Shown here one piece after another: positions 35,465-48,925 of a DNA stretch of 64,000 bases. Every line of letters starts with the position of its first letter. The stretch's first letter is position 1. The notes beneath the pieces are model-generated. The model did not search any database. It was not told the origin of the DNA and worked only from the letters and a program-made list of their open reading frames with translations. Source of the DNA: Tubulanus polymorphus (Eukaryota > Nemertea > Palaeonemertea > Tubulaniformes > Tubulanidae); NCBI RefSeq assembly GCF_964204645.1, contig NC_134028.1, forward strand, positions 2,702,501 through 2,766,500. Reading direction: 5' to 3'. Made by a program: the position numbers and the translations under genes.

Positions 35465-35944
35465 TTCAATTCCTGCATTCAAGCTGACACATGCAGTTCC
35501 ATTCTTGCATCCAAAATGACTCATGCAGTTCCATTCCTGCATTCAAAATAACTCTTGCAGTTCCATTCCTGCATTCAAAATAACTCGTGCAGTTCCATTC
35601 CTGCATTCAACATGATTCATGCAGTTCCATTGCTGCATTCAAAATAACTCTTGCAGTTCCATTCCTGCATTCAAAATGACTCATGCAGTTCCATTCCTGC
35701 ATTCAACATGATTCATGCAGTTCCATTCCTGCATTCAACATGATTCATGCAGTTCCATTGCTGCATTCAAAATGACTCATGCAGTTCCATTGCTGCATTC
35801 AAACTGACTCGTGCAGTTCCATTCTTGCATTCAAAATAACTCATGCAGTTCCATTCCTGCATTCAAAATAACTCATGCAGTTCCATTCCTGCATTCAAAA
35901 TAACTCTTGCAGTTCCATTCCTGCATTCAAAATAACTCGTGCAT
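35465..35944. repeat. 32-bp minisatellite, about 15 copies
   Basis: The unit is TGCAGTTCCATTCCTGCATT followed by CAAAATAACTCA, with variants at AAATAACTC / ACATGATTC / AAATGACTC. It begins about 570 bp after the stop codon of the unrecognised gene and may lie in its 3' UTR or just beyond. Confidence 0.92.
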
Positions 35945-37380
35945 AAGGATAATTAGCCTTAGCATCCGTCTTTACCATCTGTATCCATCCTTGCCATTTT
36001 TCAGTGGCAGTATTCTTGGTTATTAATCACCAATTCACTCAAAAACACGAACAAGGAACAGCTATGTTTTACACATAATGCGATTTCTTATCAAACTACA
36101 TCTTTGTTATCCCACCCCTGATACTATGACGTTCATACGTCAAGTTTAAAATCATTGTTTATTGTTATTAAAATACTTGTTTTTCTAATTACAGATTTAA
36201 AGATTTATTTGATTTATCACGAAAAATTGAAATGTTAATGTCTATTGCCAAACAGCTGCGAAAGGAAATCCTTTAAAATGTGATTGGGAGGATTTCAAAT
36301 ATTCACTCGTTTAGGAATAGGAATTTGTATTCATACGAATAACTACGGGACATTGGATCAAATGTTGCCCATGGAAATCACAGCAAAGACAACGGTAATC
36401 AATTTCATTACATCTTTGTAGAACGGTTTTGAGAGTAACTTTCTGTTAGCTCTGGGTGTCAAATTGTAACCACTGGATATACACAGTTGATATTTTGTCA
36501 TTAGGAGGTAGATAGGTGTTGGAATTAATATGGCAAGTTTTGTCCATCAGCTTTAAACTGTTTGGGAGTGCTAGGAGAAGGAGCTTTCCACATTTCTACT
36601 GATCGATGCTTGACCTCGTTCCCTGATGATGACATCACAGGGAAAGCCCTTCAGAAGGGCATCACTTGGATTATGCAAAATTTCAATGAAATTTTTCCCC
36701 ATTCTACTAATCGATTTATTACCATATATATCGTCATAGTTGAACTCGCTTGCTACACAGTGGTGTTGTGTGCGCCAAGATTTCATCTTCATACCTTATT
36801 GCAAATTCCGTTACAAATCCATTTCAATGCTCAATGGTAAACTGTACTCAGTTGATCCTACTGCACCCATGGTTCTTTATTAGGGTGTGAAATGAAATGA
36901 TTCACTTGATCCATGATCAATACACGAATTCAATAATTGATAGATGCGATAAATAGAACCTTATAAAATTCTGTAAAGATTCAGTAAACGTGCAGAATAA
37001 AAGAATGATCTCTGATAGGAGAATTTGTTGTCGTCAAGTCGGTGAAGTTGTATTGGCTAATAATGATACTAATGATCATCAGGTTCAGAATTTGACTTCA
37101 TAATTCTTGTTTATTGAGCAGAGGAGATAGAGAGTAGTTAGCGTTGATGAGATAGAGGAGTTAGGGTTGACACCAAATAATTGAGCTATCGAATAAAAGA
37201 TAAGATTGAGATATTTTTAGATAATCTCAATGAAAATTCAGATTTGAGAAATAATCATTCATATTTTGAAATAAAATCGCTGGGATTTGACCTAGGATCA
37301 GCAAGTATTAAAACATCAGTAAAGATGAATTGAAATGATAATTCTAATTAAAATTAGATATTATTCAAATCTTGGATATT
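35945..37380. other. Intergenic, no gene recognised
   Basis: AT-rich. Overlapping open frames at 36562-36840 (plus) and 36571-36792 (minus) show nothing recognisable. Confidence 0.4.
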
Positions 37381-37414
37381 CAAAATTGCCAAGTGTATAG
37401 AGGATATACATAAT

Positions 37415-38875
37415 AATTCCTATTTAATTCCTGTATAGAGGGCAGTCAGAAAAGGGAAGTTAATTCCTGTATAGAGGACAGTCAGAGAAGGGAAGTTAAT
37501 TCCTGTATAGAGGGTAGTCAGAGAAGGGAAGTTAATTCCTGTATAGAGGACAGTCAGAGAAGGGAAGTTTATTCCTGTATAGAGGACAGTCAGAGAAGGG
37601 AAGTTAATTCCTTTATAGAGGACAGTCAGAAGGGGAAATTAATTCCTGGATAGAGGACAGTCAGAGAAGGGAAGTTAATTCCTGTATAGAGGACAGTCAG
37701 AAGGGGAAGTTAATTCCTGTATAGAGGACAGTCAGAGAAGGGAAGTTAATTCCTGTATAGAGGGCAGTCAGAGAAGGGAAGTTAATTCCTGTATAGAGGA
37801 CAGTCAGAGAAGGGAAGTTTATTCCTGTATAGAGGGTAGTCAGAAAAGGGAAGTTAATTCCTGTATAGAGGGCAGTCAGAGAAGGAAAGTTAATTCCTGT
37901 ATAGAGGACAGTCAGAGAAGGGAAGTTTATTCCTGTATAGAGGGAAGTCAGAGAAGGGAAGTTAATTCCTGTATAGAGGACAGTCAGAGCAGGGAAGTTA
38001 ATTCCTGTATAGAGGACAGTCAGAGAAGGGAAGTTAATTCCTGTATAGAGGACAGTCAGAGAAGGGAAGATAATTCCTGTATAGAGGACAGTCACAAGGG
38101 GAAGTTAATTCCTGTATAGAGGGCAGTCAGAGAAGGGCAGTTTATTCCTGTATAGAGGACAGTCAGAAGGGGAAATTAATTCATGTATAAGGGCAGTCAG
38201 AGAAGGGAAGATAATTCCTGTATAGAGGACAGTCACAAGGGGAAGTTAATGCATGTATAGAGGGCAGTCAGAGAAGGGAAATTAATTCCTGTATAGAGGA
38301 CAGTCACAAGGGGAAGTTAATTCCTGTATAGAGGGCAGTCAGAGAAGGGCAGTTAATTCCTGTATAGAGGACGACAGTCAGAAGGGAAGTTAATTCCTGT
38401 ATAGAGGACAGTCAGAAGGGAAGTTAATTCCTGTATAGAGGACGACAGTCAGAAGGGAAGTTAATTCCTGTATAGAGGACAGTCAGAGGGGAAGTTAATT
38501 CCTGTGCAGAGGACAGTCAGAGAAGGGAAGTTAATTCCTGTATAGAGGACGACAGTCAGAAGGGAAGTTAATTCCTGTATAGAGGACAGTCAGAGGGGAA
38601 GTTAATTCCTGTATAGAGGGCAGTCAGAAAAGGGAAGTTAATTCCTGTATAGAGGGCAGTCAGAGGGGAAGTTAATTCCTGTATAGAGGACAGTCAGAGA
38701 AGGGAAGTTAATTCCTGTATAGAGGAGAGTCAGAGAAGGGAAGTTAATTCCTGTACAGAGGACAGTCAGAAGGGAAGTTAATTCCTGTATAGAGGACAGT
38801 CAGAGGGGAAGTTAATTCCTTTATAGAGGACAGTCACAGAAGGGAAGATAATTCCTCTTTAGAGGACAGAAGTTG
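37415..38875. repeat. 36-bp minisatellite, about 40 copies
   Basis: The unit is TTAATTCCTGTATAGAGGAC and AGTCAGAGAAGGGAAG, with length variants of about 32-38 bp. Where 36-bp units run together, the minus strand stays open for 132 codons (37697-38095) as a 12-residue repeat LTVLYTGINFPS; mixed unit lengths and lack of signals argue it is not a gene. Confidence 0.95.
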
Positions 38876-38897
38876 ATCACAAAATCCAAACAAAAAC

Positions 38898-38930
38898 CAG
38901 CATCATCATCATCATCATCATCATCATCTT
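38898..38930. repeat. CAT trinucleotide microsatellite
   Basis: About ten pure CAT units directly after the 36-bp array. Confidence 0.95.
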
Positions 38931-39464
38931 AACAACTCTTGAATATCTAAAAAAATCTGCGTTGTAAAACATTATTGAATATCACAGAACAAACTTTATG
39001 TATATGATATTTTAAATTGTTTTATTTTTACTTATTTTAAACTATTTTAATTGTGAATAATTTAAAACCATTTAATATTTTTTAAGAACTAGATTATATT
39101 CGTTTTTTAAAACTAACCTACAGATCAATTTGATGAATCATTTATCTTATAGCCTATTTGACTTTATCATATATTGGAACCCAAGATATTTTGAAATGGA
39201 TAACTGAAGGTCCAGGTTTTATCACAGAATACTCTTTGACACAATTACGTGGTCCGCAACACAGATATAAACAGTGGTAATACATTATAATGCATGCACT
39301 AAGAGCTTGTACTTGTTGTTCATATGAAATGTGATTGAGAGCTTTTTCTCATACTTTCTTTTTATCTTCTTTTCTTGATTTTTCTAGTTTATTTTAAAGA
39401 TATTTTCAGTTTGTCAGTGAGTGTATTGTATTCACTTTTTGATCACAGTTTATTTGTTTATTGT

Positions 39465-39665
39465 GTTTAGATCTAGTTATTTAAGTCTATTTAGTAATTT
39501 AATTTTCTTTTTAATTTAAGTATATCTAGGTCTAGATCTATTTCAGGTTATCTAAGTATATTTAGGTCTAGTTATTTAAGTCTATTTCTAGTTATTTAAG
39601 TCTAGTTATTTAAGTATATTTAAGTCTCATTATTTAACTTTGTTTGGGTCAAGTTATATAATTAT
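39465..39665. repeat. AT-rich degenerate repeat (AGTTATTTAAGTCTA)
   Basis: Irregular repeats of TCTAGTTATTTAAGTATATT with lengths of roughly 15-25 bp. Confidence 0.7.
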
Positions 39666-39719
39666 TTTGAAGTTTAGTTATTGAAGGTATATTCAAAGTC
39701 TGTTGTTTCCAGGGTTTGG

Positions 39720-42310
39720 AATAAACAAGTTTTTATCATTGATAAAATTACTCTTGGGATCATCTATAAAATACATTAATGTTCAGATGTTTTTAATCAT
39801 GATAGGATTATACTGTTAGGTTAGGTTAATTTTATTGTTGTATGAACTGAGGGTAAATTTGTCATTGATGGAATTACTCTCAGGATCATCAGTAAAATAC
39901 ATTTATGAAATGCTTCATCAGATTTCTTTTTTTTCCAATTTTCAAAAATTATTTTTATTGAAACAGTTTATGATAGATTTTTTTTTAACTGAGGGTAATT
40001 TTATCATTGATAGAATTACTCTCAGGTCATCAGTAAAATACATTAATTATAAAGTTAGTAGGATTATCAGAAAAATATATTTATAGTAAAATTGATCAGT
40101 TTTAATTATGATAGAATACTGTTGCGAGGTTATTTTTATTGTTTTATGAACTGAGGGTAAATTTGTCATTGATAGAATTACTCTCAGGTCATCAGTAAAA
40201 TACATTAATCATAAAGTTAGTAGGATTATCAGACAAATATATTTATAGTAAAATTGATTAGTTTTAATTATGATAGAATACTGTTAGGTTAGGTTAATTT
40301 TATTGTTGTATGAACTGAGGGTAAATTTGTCATTGATGGAATTACTCTCAGGATCATCAGTAAAATACATTTATGAAATGCTTCATCAGATTTCTTTTTT
40401 TTCCAATTTTCAAAAATTATTTTTATTGAAACAGTTTATGATAGATTTTTTTTTAACTGAGGGTAATTTTATCATTGATAGAATTACTCTCAGGTCATCA
40501 GTAAAATACATTAATGATAAAGTTAGTAGGATTATCAGAAAAATATATTTATAGTAAAATTGATCAGTTTTAATTATGATAGAATACTGTTGCGAGGTTA
40601 TTTTTATTGTTTTATGAACTGAGGGTAAATTTGTCATTGATAGAATTACTCTCAGGTCATCAGTAAAATACATTAATCATAAAGTTAGTAGGATTATCAG
40701 TAAAATATATTTACAGTAAAATTGATCAGTTTCAATCATGATAGAATACTGTTAGGTTAGGTTAATTTTATTGTTGTATGAACTGAGGGTAAATTTTTTC
40801 ATTGATAGAATTACTCTCAGGTCATCAGTAAAATACATTAATTATAAAATTAGTAGGATTTTCAGAAAAATATATTTATAGTAAAATTGATCAGTTTTAA
40901 TTATGATAGAATACTGTTAGGTTATTATTATTGTTTTATGAACTGAGGGTAATTTTGTCATTGATAGAATTACTCTCAGGTCATCAGTAAAATACATTAA
41001 TCATAAAGTCAGTCCGATTATCAGTAAAATATATTTATAGTAAAATTGATTAGTTTCAATCATGATAGAATACTGTTAGGTTATTATTATTGATTTATGA
41101 ACTGAGGGTAATTTTATCATTGATAGAATTACTCTCAGGTCATCAGTAAAATACATTAATTATAAAGTTAGTAGGATTATCAGTAAAATATATTTTAGTA
41201 AAATTGATTAGTTTTAATTATGATAGAATACTGTTAGGTTATTTTTATTGTTTTATGAACTGAGGGTAAATCTGTCATTGATAGAATTACTCTCAGGTCA
41301 TCAGTAAAATACATTAATTATAAAGTTAGTAGGATTATCAGTAAAATATATTTACAGTAAAATTGATCAGTTTCAATCATGATAGAATACTGTTAGGTTA
41401 TTATTATTGTTTTATGAACTGAGGGTAATTTTGTCATTGATAGAATTACTCTCAGGTCATCAGTAAAATACATTAATTATAAAGTTACTCCGATTATCAG
41501 TAAAATATATTTATAGTAAAATTGATTAGTTTCAATCATGATAGAATACTGTTAGGTTATTTTTATTGTTTTATGAACTGAGGGTAAATTTGTCATTGAT
41601 AGAATTACTCTCAGGTCGTCAGTAAAATACATTAATCATAAAGTTAGTAGGATTATCAGTAAAATATATTTTAGTAAAATTGATTAGTTTTAATCATGAT
41701 AGAATATTGTTAGGTTATTATTATTGTTTTATGAACTGAGGGTAATTTTATCATTGATAGAATTACTCTCAGGTCATCAGTAAAATACATTAATCATAAA
41801 GTTAGTCCGATTATCAGTAAAATATATCTATAGTAAAATTGATTAGTTTCAATCATGATAGAATATTGTTAGGTTATTATTATTGTTTTATGAACTGAGG
41901 GTAATTTTATCATTGATAGAATTACTCTCAGGTCATCAGTAAAATACATTAATTATAAAGTTAGTCCGATTATCAGTAAAATATGTTTATAGTAAAATTG
42001 ATTAGTTTTAATTATGATAGAATACTGTTAGGTTATTTTTATTGTTTTATGAACTGAGGGTAATTTTTTCATTGATAGAATTACTCTCAGGTCATCAGTA
42101 AAATACATTAATTATAAAGTTAGTAGGATTATCAGTAAAATATATTTACAGTAATATTGATCAGTTTTAATTATGATAGAATACTGCGAGGTTATTTTTA
42201 TCGTTTTATGAACTGAGGGTAGATTTGTAATTGATAGAATTACTCTCAGGTCATCAGTAATATACATTAATTATAAAGTTAGTAGGATTATCAGTAAAAT
42301 ATATCCATAT
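39720..42310. repeat. 158-bp satellite with a conserved hairpin; 468-bp higher-order copies
   Basis: About 16 units spaced 158-160 bp apart. Each carries CTGAGGGTAATTT, a short spacer, then AATTACTCTCAG, which pairs over 12 positions with one mismatch, followed by GTCATCAGTAAAATACATTA. The first two 468-bp stretches (39789-40256 and 40257-40724) are almost identical and contain a variant with an inserted TTCATCAGATTTCTTTTTT, so there is higher-order structure. Open frames inside (83-87 codons) repeat with the same 468-bp step and are repeat-derived. Confidence 0.93.
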
Positions 42311-43165
42311 TAAAATTTCTTTCTTTGAATTTCAAAAAAATATTTTTATTAAAAGATGATATTGTTAGATCTATTTTGACCTTTGTTTCTCGTTCGACGC
42401 CATGACAAAAGTATTTACAAGTCAGTTTTTTTTTCAATAGAGCGTTTGAGCATAATTGATATCAGTTTTATATTTACATGTAGGCCTATGTGTGTGGGAT
42501 TCATTTTGAATGATTTTTTCCAGGATATGATTTGTATATTATAGGATAGATTGTAACTGAAGGAAAGAGTAGATTGTTTAAATCGGTTTTTAACTTATTT
42601 AGGAAAATAGAGAAATGAAAGAAATTGATTTTTCTAGTTTTTTCTGGGTGATTATTTCTGTTCTAAGTTCTATGGGGTTCTTCTTTAAAGTTTTTTTTTT
42701 CAAACATTTCTTTTGATGTTCTTGAACCTTTAAGCACATATAGGCTATTGCTTTCACTTTTTGTCCATCGTCTTCCATCCATAGAATCTAGTTATTTTGG
42801 GAAGATGCTTCAATGGATCATCATTATATGAAATTGGGGTTAGCCTAATATTGAATTGTATGAAATTGTTCAGTTTGTATTGGTACTCATTCTATGATTG
42901 TGGTTTCTGTATATGTTCACTGGGCGCATTGTCAGATTGTCAAGCATTTCATTCAAAGGGCATGGTGTCCCTGGACCACTGATGTCAGCGCTTTTAAGGT
43001 TCTCAAACACATTTCATATAAACAGCTATATTTATTGAATGAGATTATTTCTAACCTTGTTTCATTTTCATATTTCCCCCATAATCTTTCATGTTTCACT
43101 TATTTCTCTTTAGTCTTTAGTTGCACAATGTATTGTCATGGCTGTGGCCTGTCCATCTATCCACA
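42311..43165. other. Unique AT-rich spacer
   Basis: No repeats of note. Overlapping short open frames at 42797-42982 and 42894-43169 have no recognisable content. Confidence 0.4.
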
Positions 43166-43169
43166 TTAA

Positions 43170-43640
43170 TAGCGGCACTTAAGATGGCTAACTGGCAGCC
43201 AGATTTGATAGTTAAAACTATTATTTAGTCTAGTACTCGAAATCATTATTACAATGGAAACGATGTTGGGTGCTAAGTGAAGCATTGGTAACATGCATGC
43301 TCAAGAAGGCTGACTGGCAGCTATATTTAATTCTCAAAACTAGGGGTGTAGTTTGAATAAGTTTGGGCTAGAGTGCTATGGTAATGATTGATATTCATTT
43401 TGGCTACGAAGTCTGAATCGAGATGGCTCACTGGCAGCCATGATTGGAAAAGGTGTAAGGTACCACAATGGTTGAAATCACACTAAAATGGCTGACTTGT
43501 GCCCATATTGGTTGTAAAGCTAACTGGTGACCATATCAGATTTCATTATTTTATTTTCATTATAAAGATGGCTGACTGGTGGCTGAATTGGATTTATCTT
43601 TTCATTTTCACAATCAAGATGGCTGACTGGTAGCCGTATT
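43170..43640. repeat. Irregular AAGATGGCTGACTGGCAGCC repeats, about 7 copies
   Basis: Copies near 43173, 43306, 43421, 43484, 43512, 43565 and 43616, all on the plus strand and followed by an ATATT- or ATTGGAT-type tail. Spacing varies from about 30 to 130 bp. Confidence 0.75.
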
Positions 43641-44270
43641 GAATTTCAGTAATCTCCTGTGTCTCGTATGCACTTGTTTTCTGCATGCAATTTTTTCTAT
43701 CGCTCTTCTCTACTACCTGCAGCTTTCTCATTCAATAAATATCAATGTACATATCAACTCACAAGAAGCCAAACATAATAGTTGGCATTATCATTGGGAG
43801 GTGCACCTGGCCTAATATACCGCGTGGTAAAACCCACTCTTTCTGTGATTGTGTAGTACCAGTAATTGGTGATCATCGAGTGAGTGATTGGCCTGGCCCA
43901 GTTATTCTAAAATCACTTGGGCTTTTATTATTATAGGTAAATAATGATGAAAACTAAAAATTTAGATATTTCATCAAATTGATCGACACATTTTGTCTGT
44001 ACTAACTCTATTGTAAAATTGTAAATAGTTGTTGGTTTTTATTTGTGTATTTTATGTTTTTTTATTGATTATAATTTCTACATGTAAATATACTTTTTAG
44101 GTATCTTTTAAACTTGGATTTTAAATATTATCTTAAAACCTTTTAATTTTCTTAACTACATAATATCTATACATCGATTCAAGCTAATTTAGCCCAGATT
44201 TTTAATATAGTTTAGTCCACATTTTCATAAATTGCTTTATTTAATACAACCATAAGAAGAATTTATCCAA
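43641..44270. other. AT-rich spacer, nothing recognised
   Basis: A short open frame at 43745-43936 only. Confidence 0.4.
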
Positions 44271-44319
44271 TCTTGGCTTTATACCTTTACCAGTGTTTTA
44301 GAATTGTCCTGAGGACGAC

Positions 44320-44685
44320 GTTAAACTGCCTCTCTCCTCTCTCTCTCTCTCTCTCTTCCTCTCTCTCTCTCCTCTCTTCTCTCCTCTCTCTCTCTCTCTC
44401 CTCTCTCCTCTCTCCCTCCCCTCTCCCTCTCCCTCTCCCTCTCCCTCTCCTCTCCCTCTCTCCCTCTCCCTCTCCCTCTCCTCTCCCCTCCCCTCCCCTC
44501 CCTCTCCCTCCCCTCTCCCTCTCCCTCTCCCTCCCTCTCCCTCTCCCTCTCCCTCTCCCTCTCCCTCTCCCATCCTCCCTCCCATCCCCCTCCCTCTCCC
44601 ATCCCCTCCCATCCCCCTCTCCCTCTCCCCCTCTTCCTCCTTCCCTCTTCCCTCTTCCCTCTTCCCTCTCCCTCTCTCCTCTCTC

Positions 44686-44731
<46 letters not shown>

Positions 44732-44907
44732 CTCTCTCCTCTCTCCCCTCTCCTCTCTCTCCTCTCCTCTCTCTCTTCCTCTCTCCCCTTCCTCTCTCTC
44801 CTCTCCTCTCTCTCTCCTCTCTCTCTCCTCTCCCTCTCCCTCTCTTCTCTCCTCTCCTCTCTCTCTCCTCCTCTCTCCTCTTTCTCCTCTCTCTCCTCCC
44901 ATTCCTC
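44320..44907. repeat. Polypyrimidine tract, almost 600 bp of C and T
   Basis: CT and CCCTCT simple sequence with only a few purines (the ATCC units near 44575-44620), followed by GATGAT repeats at 44921-44948. Strand asymmetry is extreme, so all four long open frames across it (Ser/Leu/Pro or Arg/Glu/Gly only) are composition artefacts. Mirror-symmetric stretches could form intramolecular triplex DNA. Confidence 0.95.
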
Positions 44908-45004
44908 TCTGGTTTGGTTTGATGATGATGGTGATGATGATGATGATGGTATAAAGAATTCATACTGAAAAGCAGTTAAGAAGATTTTCATTTGACACTG
45001 TGTA

Positions 45005-47170
45005 AGATACCTCTAGTGATTTGTCTAAGTGTAAGACTGCTCATGGGATAGGTCTAGTGTAAGACTTCTAAGACTGGACTGCTTGTAGGATATGTCTAAG
45101 TGTAAGACCTCGAAGACTGCTTGTAGGATAGGTACAAATCTAAGACTGCTTATGGGATAAGTGTAAGACTTCTAAGACCTTACGGGATAGGTCTAAGTGT
45201 AAGACTACTAAGACTGCTTGTGGGATAGGTCTAAGTGTAAGACTACTAACACTGCTTGTGGGATAGGTCTAAATATAAGACTTCTAAGACTGCTTGCGGA
45301 ATAGGTCTAAGTGTAAGACTTCTAAGACTGCTTGCAGAATAGGTCTTAGTGTAAGACTACTAACACTGCTTGTGGGATAGGTCTAAGTGTAAGACTACTA
45401 ACACTGCTTGTGGGATAGGTCTAAATGTAAGACTTCTAAGACTACTTGCGGAATAGGTCTAAGTGTAAGACTACTAAGACTGCTTGCGGAATAGGTCTTA
45501 GTGTAAGACTACTAAGACTGCTTGTGGGATAGGTCTAAGTGTAAGACTACTAACACTGCTTGTGGGATAGGTCTAAATGTAAGACTTCTAAGACTACTTG
45601 CGGAATAGGTCTAAGTGTAAGACTACTAAGACTGCTTGCGGAATAGGTCTAAGTGTAAGACTACTAACACTGCTTGTGGGATAGGTCTAAATGTAAGACT
45701 TCTAAGACTGCTTGCGGAATAGGTCTAAGTGTAAGACTTCTAATACTACTTGCGGAATAGGTCTAAGTGTAAGACTACTAACACTGCTTGCGGAATAGGT
45801 CTTAGTGTAAGACTACTAACACTGCTTGTGGGATAGGTCTAAGTGTAAGACTACTAACACTGCTTGTGGGATAGGTCTAAATGTAAGACTTCTAAGACTA
45901 CTTGCGGAATAGGTCTAAGTGTAAGACTACTAAGACTGCTTGCGGAATAGGTCTAAGTGTAAGACTACTAACACTGCTTGTGGGATAGGTCTAAATGTAA
46001 GACTTCTAAGACTGCTTGCGGAATAGGTCTAAGTGTAAGACTTCTAAGACTACTTGCGGAATAGGTCTAAGTGTAAGACTACTAAGACTGCTTGCGGAAT
46101 AGGTCTTAGTGTAAGACTACTAACACTGCTTGTGGGATAGGTCTAAGTGTAAGACTACTAACACTGTTTGTGGGATAGGTCTAAATGTAAGACTTCTAAG
46201 ACTACTTGCGGAATAGGTCTAAGTGTAAGACTACTAAGACTGCTTGCGGAATAGGTCTTAGTGTAAGACTACTAAGACTGCTTGTGGGATAGGTCTAAGT
46301 GTAAGACTACTAACACTGCTTGTGGGATAGGTCTAAATGTAAGACTTCTAAGACTACTTGCGGAATAGGTCTAAGTGTAAGACTACTAAGACTGCTTGCG
46401 GAATAGGTCTAAGTGTAAGACTACTAACACTGCTTGTGGGATAGGTCTAAATGTAAGACTTCTAAGACTGCTTGCGGAATAGGTCTAAGTGTAAGACTTC
46501 TAAGACTACTTGCGGAATAGGTCTAAGTGTAAGACTACTAAGACTGCTTGCGGAATAGGTCTTAGTGTAAGACTACTAACACTGCTTGTGGGATAGGTCT
46601 AAATGTAAGACTTCTAAGACTGCTTGCGGATAGGTCTAAGTGTAAGACTACTAAGACTGCTTGCGGAATAGGTCTTAGTGTAAGACTACTAAGACTGCTT
46701 GCGGAATAGGTCTAAATGTAAGACTCCTAAGACTGCTTATGGGATAGGTCTAAGTGTAAGACTACTAAGACTGCTTACAGGATAGGTCTAAATGTAAGAC
46801 TTCTAAGACTGCTTGCGGGATAGGTCTAAGTGTAAGACTACTAAGACTGCTTGTGGGATAGGTCTTAGTGTAAGACTGCTAAGACTGCTTGTGGGATAGG
46901 TCTAAATGTAAGACTTCTAAGACTGCTTGCGGAATAGGTCTAAGTGTAAGACTTCTAAGACTATTTGCGGGATAGGTCTAAGTGTAAGACTTCTAAGACT
47001 GCTTGTGGGATAGGTCTTAGTGTAAGACTGCTAAGACGGCTTATAAGACTGTTTATAGGATAAGTACAATTCTAAGACTGCTTATGGCATAGGTCTAAGT
47101 CTAAGACTTCTAAGACGGCTTATAAGACTGGTACAAATCTAAGACTGCTTATGGGATAGGTCTAAGTCTA
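45005..47170. repeat. 38-bp minisatellite, about 55 copies, with higher-order blocks
   Basis: The unit is GACTTCTAAGACTGCTTGCG plus GAATAGGTCTAAGTGTAA. Variants (CTAACACTGCTTGTGGGATA and CTAAGACTACTTGCGGAATA) recur in the same order, for example from about 45355, 45805 and 46115, showing multi-unit duplication blocks. Edges are degenerate. Confidence 0.94.
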
Positions 47171-48574
47171 AGACTATACATAGTGGTGTAATACATGGTG
47201 TTGTAATACATGGTGTTGTGCGCTATGTAAATTGCTGTTAAGTTCAGCTATCTTGAAACATTGATACTTGTACTGAAACATTGATACATGTACTGAAACA
47301 ATGATATGTGTACTGATATGGTGGCTTGTTCTACCTCCCCTTCCTAGGGGTGATGTCACTGTTCAATAACTATGATACTGGCTTGTTGATGTGACCTTCT
47401 TCGCTCTTTGATATTTGAAATAGGTATAAGATAATAATAGATAAAAATAATATGTTAAATAATAATAGGTACAGAATAATAATAGGCTTAGTAAAATAAT
47501 TATAATTTGTTGTGAAATAATGTTTCTCCTTGGTTATTGCTGTATGGTAGTTGGTTCTACATCAACTTATCAACTTCACTGAATGATGCTGATAGCTTCT
47601 GTGGTGTTCAGCTATCTTGAAACACTGATACTTGTACTGAAACATTGATACATGTACTGAAACAATGATATGTGTACTGATATGGTGGCTTGTTCCCCTT
47701 CCTAGGGGTGATGTGACCTTCTTCGCTCTTTGATATTTGAAATAGGTATAAGATAATAATAGATATGAAATAATGATAGATATAGAAAAATATGTTAAAT
47801 AATAATAGGTATGAAATGATAATAGGCTTAGTAAAATAATTATAATTTGTTTGAAATAATGTTTCTCCTTGGTTATTGCTGTATGGTAGTTGCTTCTACA
47901 TCAACTTATCAACTTCACTGAATGATGCTGATAGCTTCTGTGGAGTTCAGCCATCTTGAAACATTGATACATGTACTGAAACATTGATACATGTACTGAA
48001 ACATTGATACATGTACTGAAAAATTGATGCATGTACTAAAACAGTGATACACATACTGATTTGGTGGTACGTTTTATCTCTTCTCCTCTGCTTTTAGGGA
48101 TATGATAAATGTCAATGTTCAATAGCTATGATACTGGCTAGTTGATGTGACCTCACACTTTTAATACATATATCAAATGAATAATAGGTATGAAATAATA
48201 AGGTATACTAAAAGAATTATGAATTGTCTCCTCCTCCACCTCATGTAGGGACGATGTTGAGATTCGGGATCTCCTATCTACTCATTCTTGAAATTTCGAG
48301 TACAAGAGACTCAAAACACCGATTGTTGTCTCTTCAAAATACTGCTGATTATAATAGGTATGAAATAATAAGGTATACTAAAAGAATTATGAATTGTCTC
48401 CTCCTCCACCTCATGTAGGGACGATGTTGAGATTCGGGATCTCCTATCTACTCATTCTTGAAATTTCGAGTACAAGAGACTCAAAACACCGATTGTTGTC
48501 TCTTCAAAATACTGCTGATTACTGGTGAAATGAATTTCCAATTCCCATTATCATTGACGTTAATTGTCAGTGAC
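47171..48574. repeat. ~360-bp composite repeat with ATTGATACATGTACTGAAAC sub-units
   Basis: Units begin GTTCAGC(T/C)ATCTTGAAACA at about 47240, 47610 and 47946. Each has two to five 20-bp sub-units TGAAACATTGATACATGTAC, then a TTGTTC/CCCTTCCTAGGGGTG segment, AATAATAGGTA runs and TTATCAACTTCACTGAATGA. At 48191-48530 a 170-bp segment with CTCCTCCTCCACCTCATG is tandemly duplicated. Confidence 0.88.
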
Positions 48575-48925
48575 TCAAAACACTACTAAGACTGCTTGCG
48601 GAATAGGTCTAAGTGTAAGACTTCTAAGATTGCTTGCGGGATAGGTCTAAGTGTAAGACTTCTAAGACTGCTTGCGGGATAGGTCTAAGTGTAAGACTAC
48701 TAAGACTGCTTGCGGGATAGGTCTAAGTGTAAGACTACTAAGACTGCTTGTGGGATAGGTCTAAGTGTAAGACTACTAAGACTGCTTGCGGGATAGGACT
48801 TAGTGTAAGACTTCTAAGACTTCTTATAAGACTGCTTATAGGATAGGTACAAGTCTAAGACTGCTTATGACATAGGTCAAAGTCTAAGACTTCTAAGTGT
48901 CTAAGACTAAGACTATACATAGCGA
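48575..48925. repeat. Second block of the 38-bp minisatellite
   Basis: About 7-8 further copies of the 45005-47170 unit, placed after the composite repeat. With the following block this forms a second copy of the whole arrangement. Confidence 0.92.

Noticed and set aside
37697-38095. 132-codon minus-strand frame with 12-residue repeats LTVLYTGINFPS
   Set aside because: It comes from 36-bp minisatellite units being a multiple of 3. Units of other lengths break the frame, and there is no start context, signal or homologue known to me.
40410-40673. 83-87-codon frames in the 158-bp satellite
   Set aside because: They recur with the 468-bp higher-order step and have no protein features.
44273-44991. 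Four long open frames (193-234 codons) on both strands
   Set aside because: They lie wholly in the polypyrimidine tract and consist of Ser/Leu/Pro or Arg/Glu/Gly only; absence of stops follows from absence of the needed bases.
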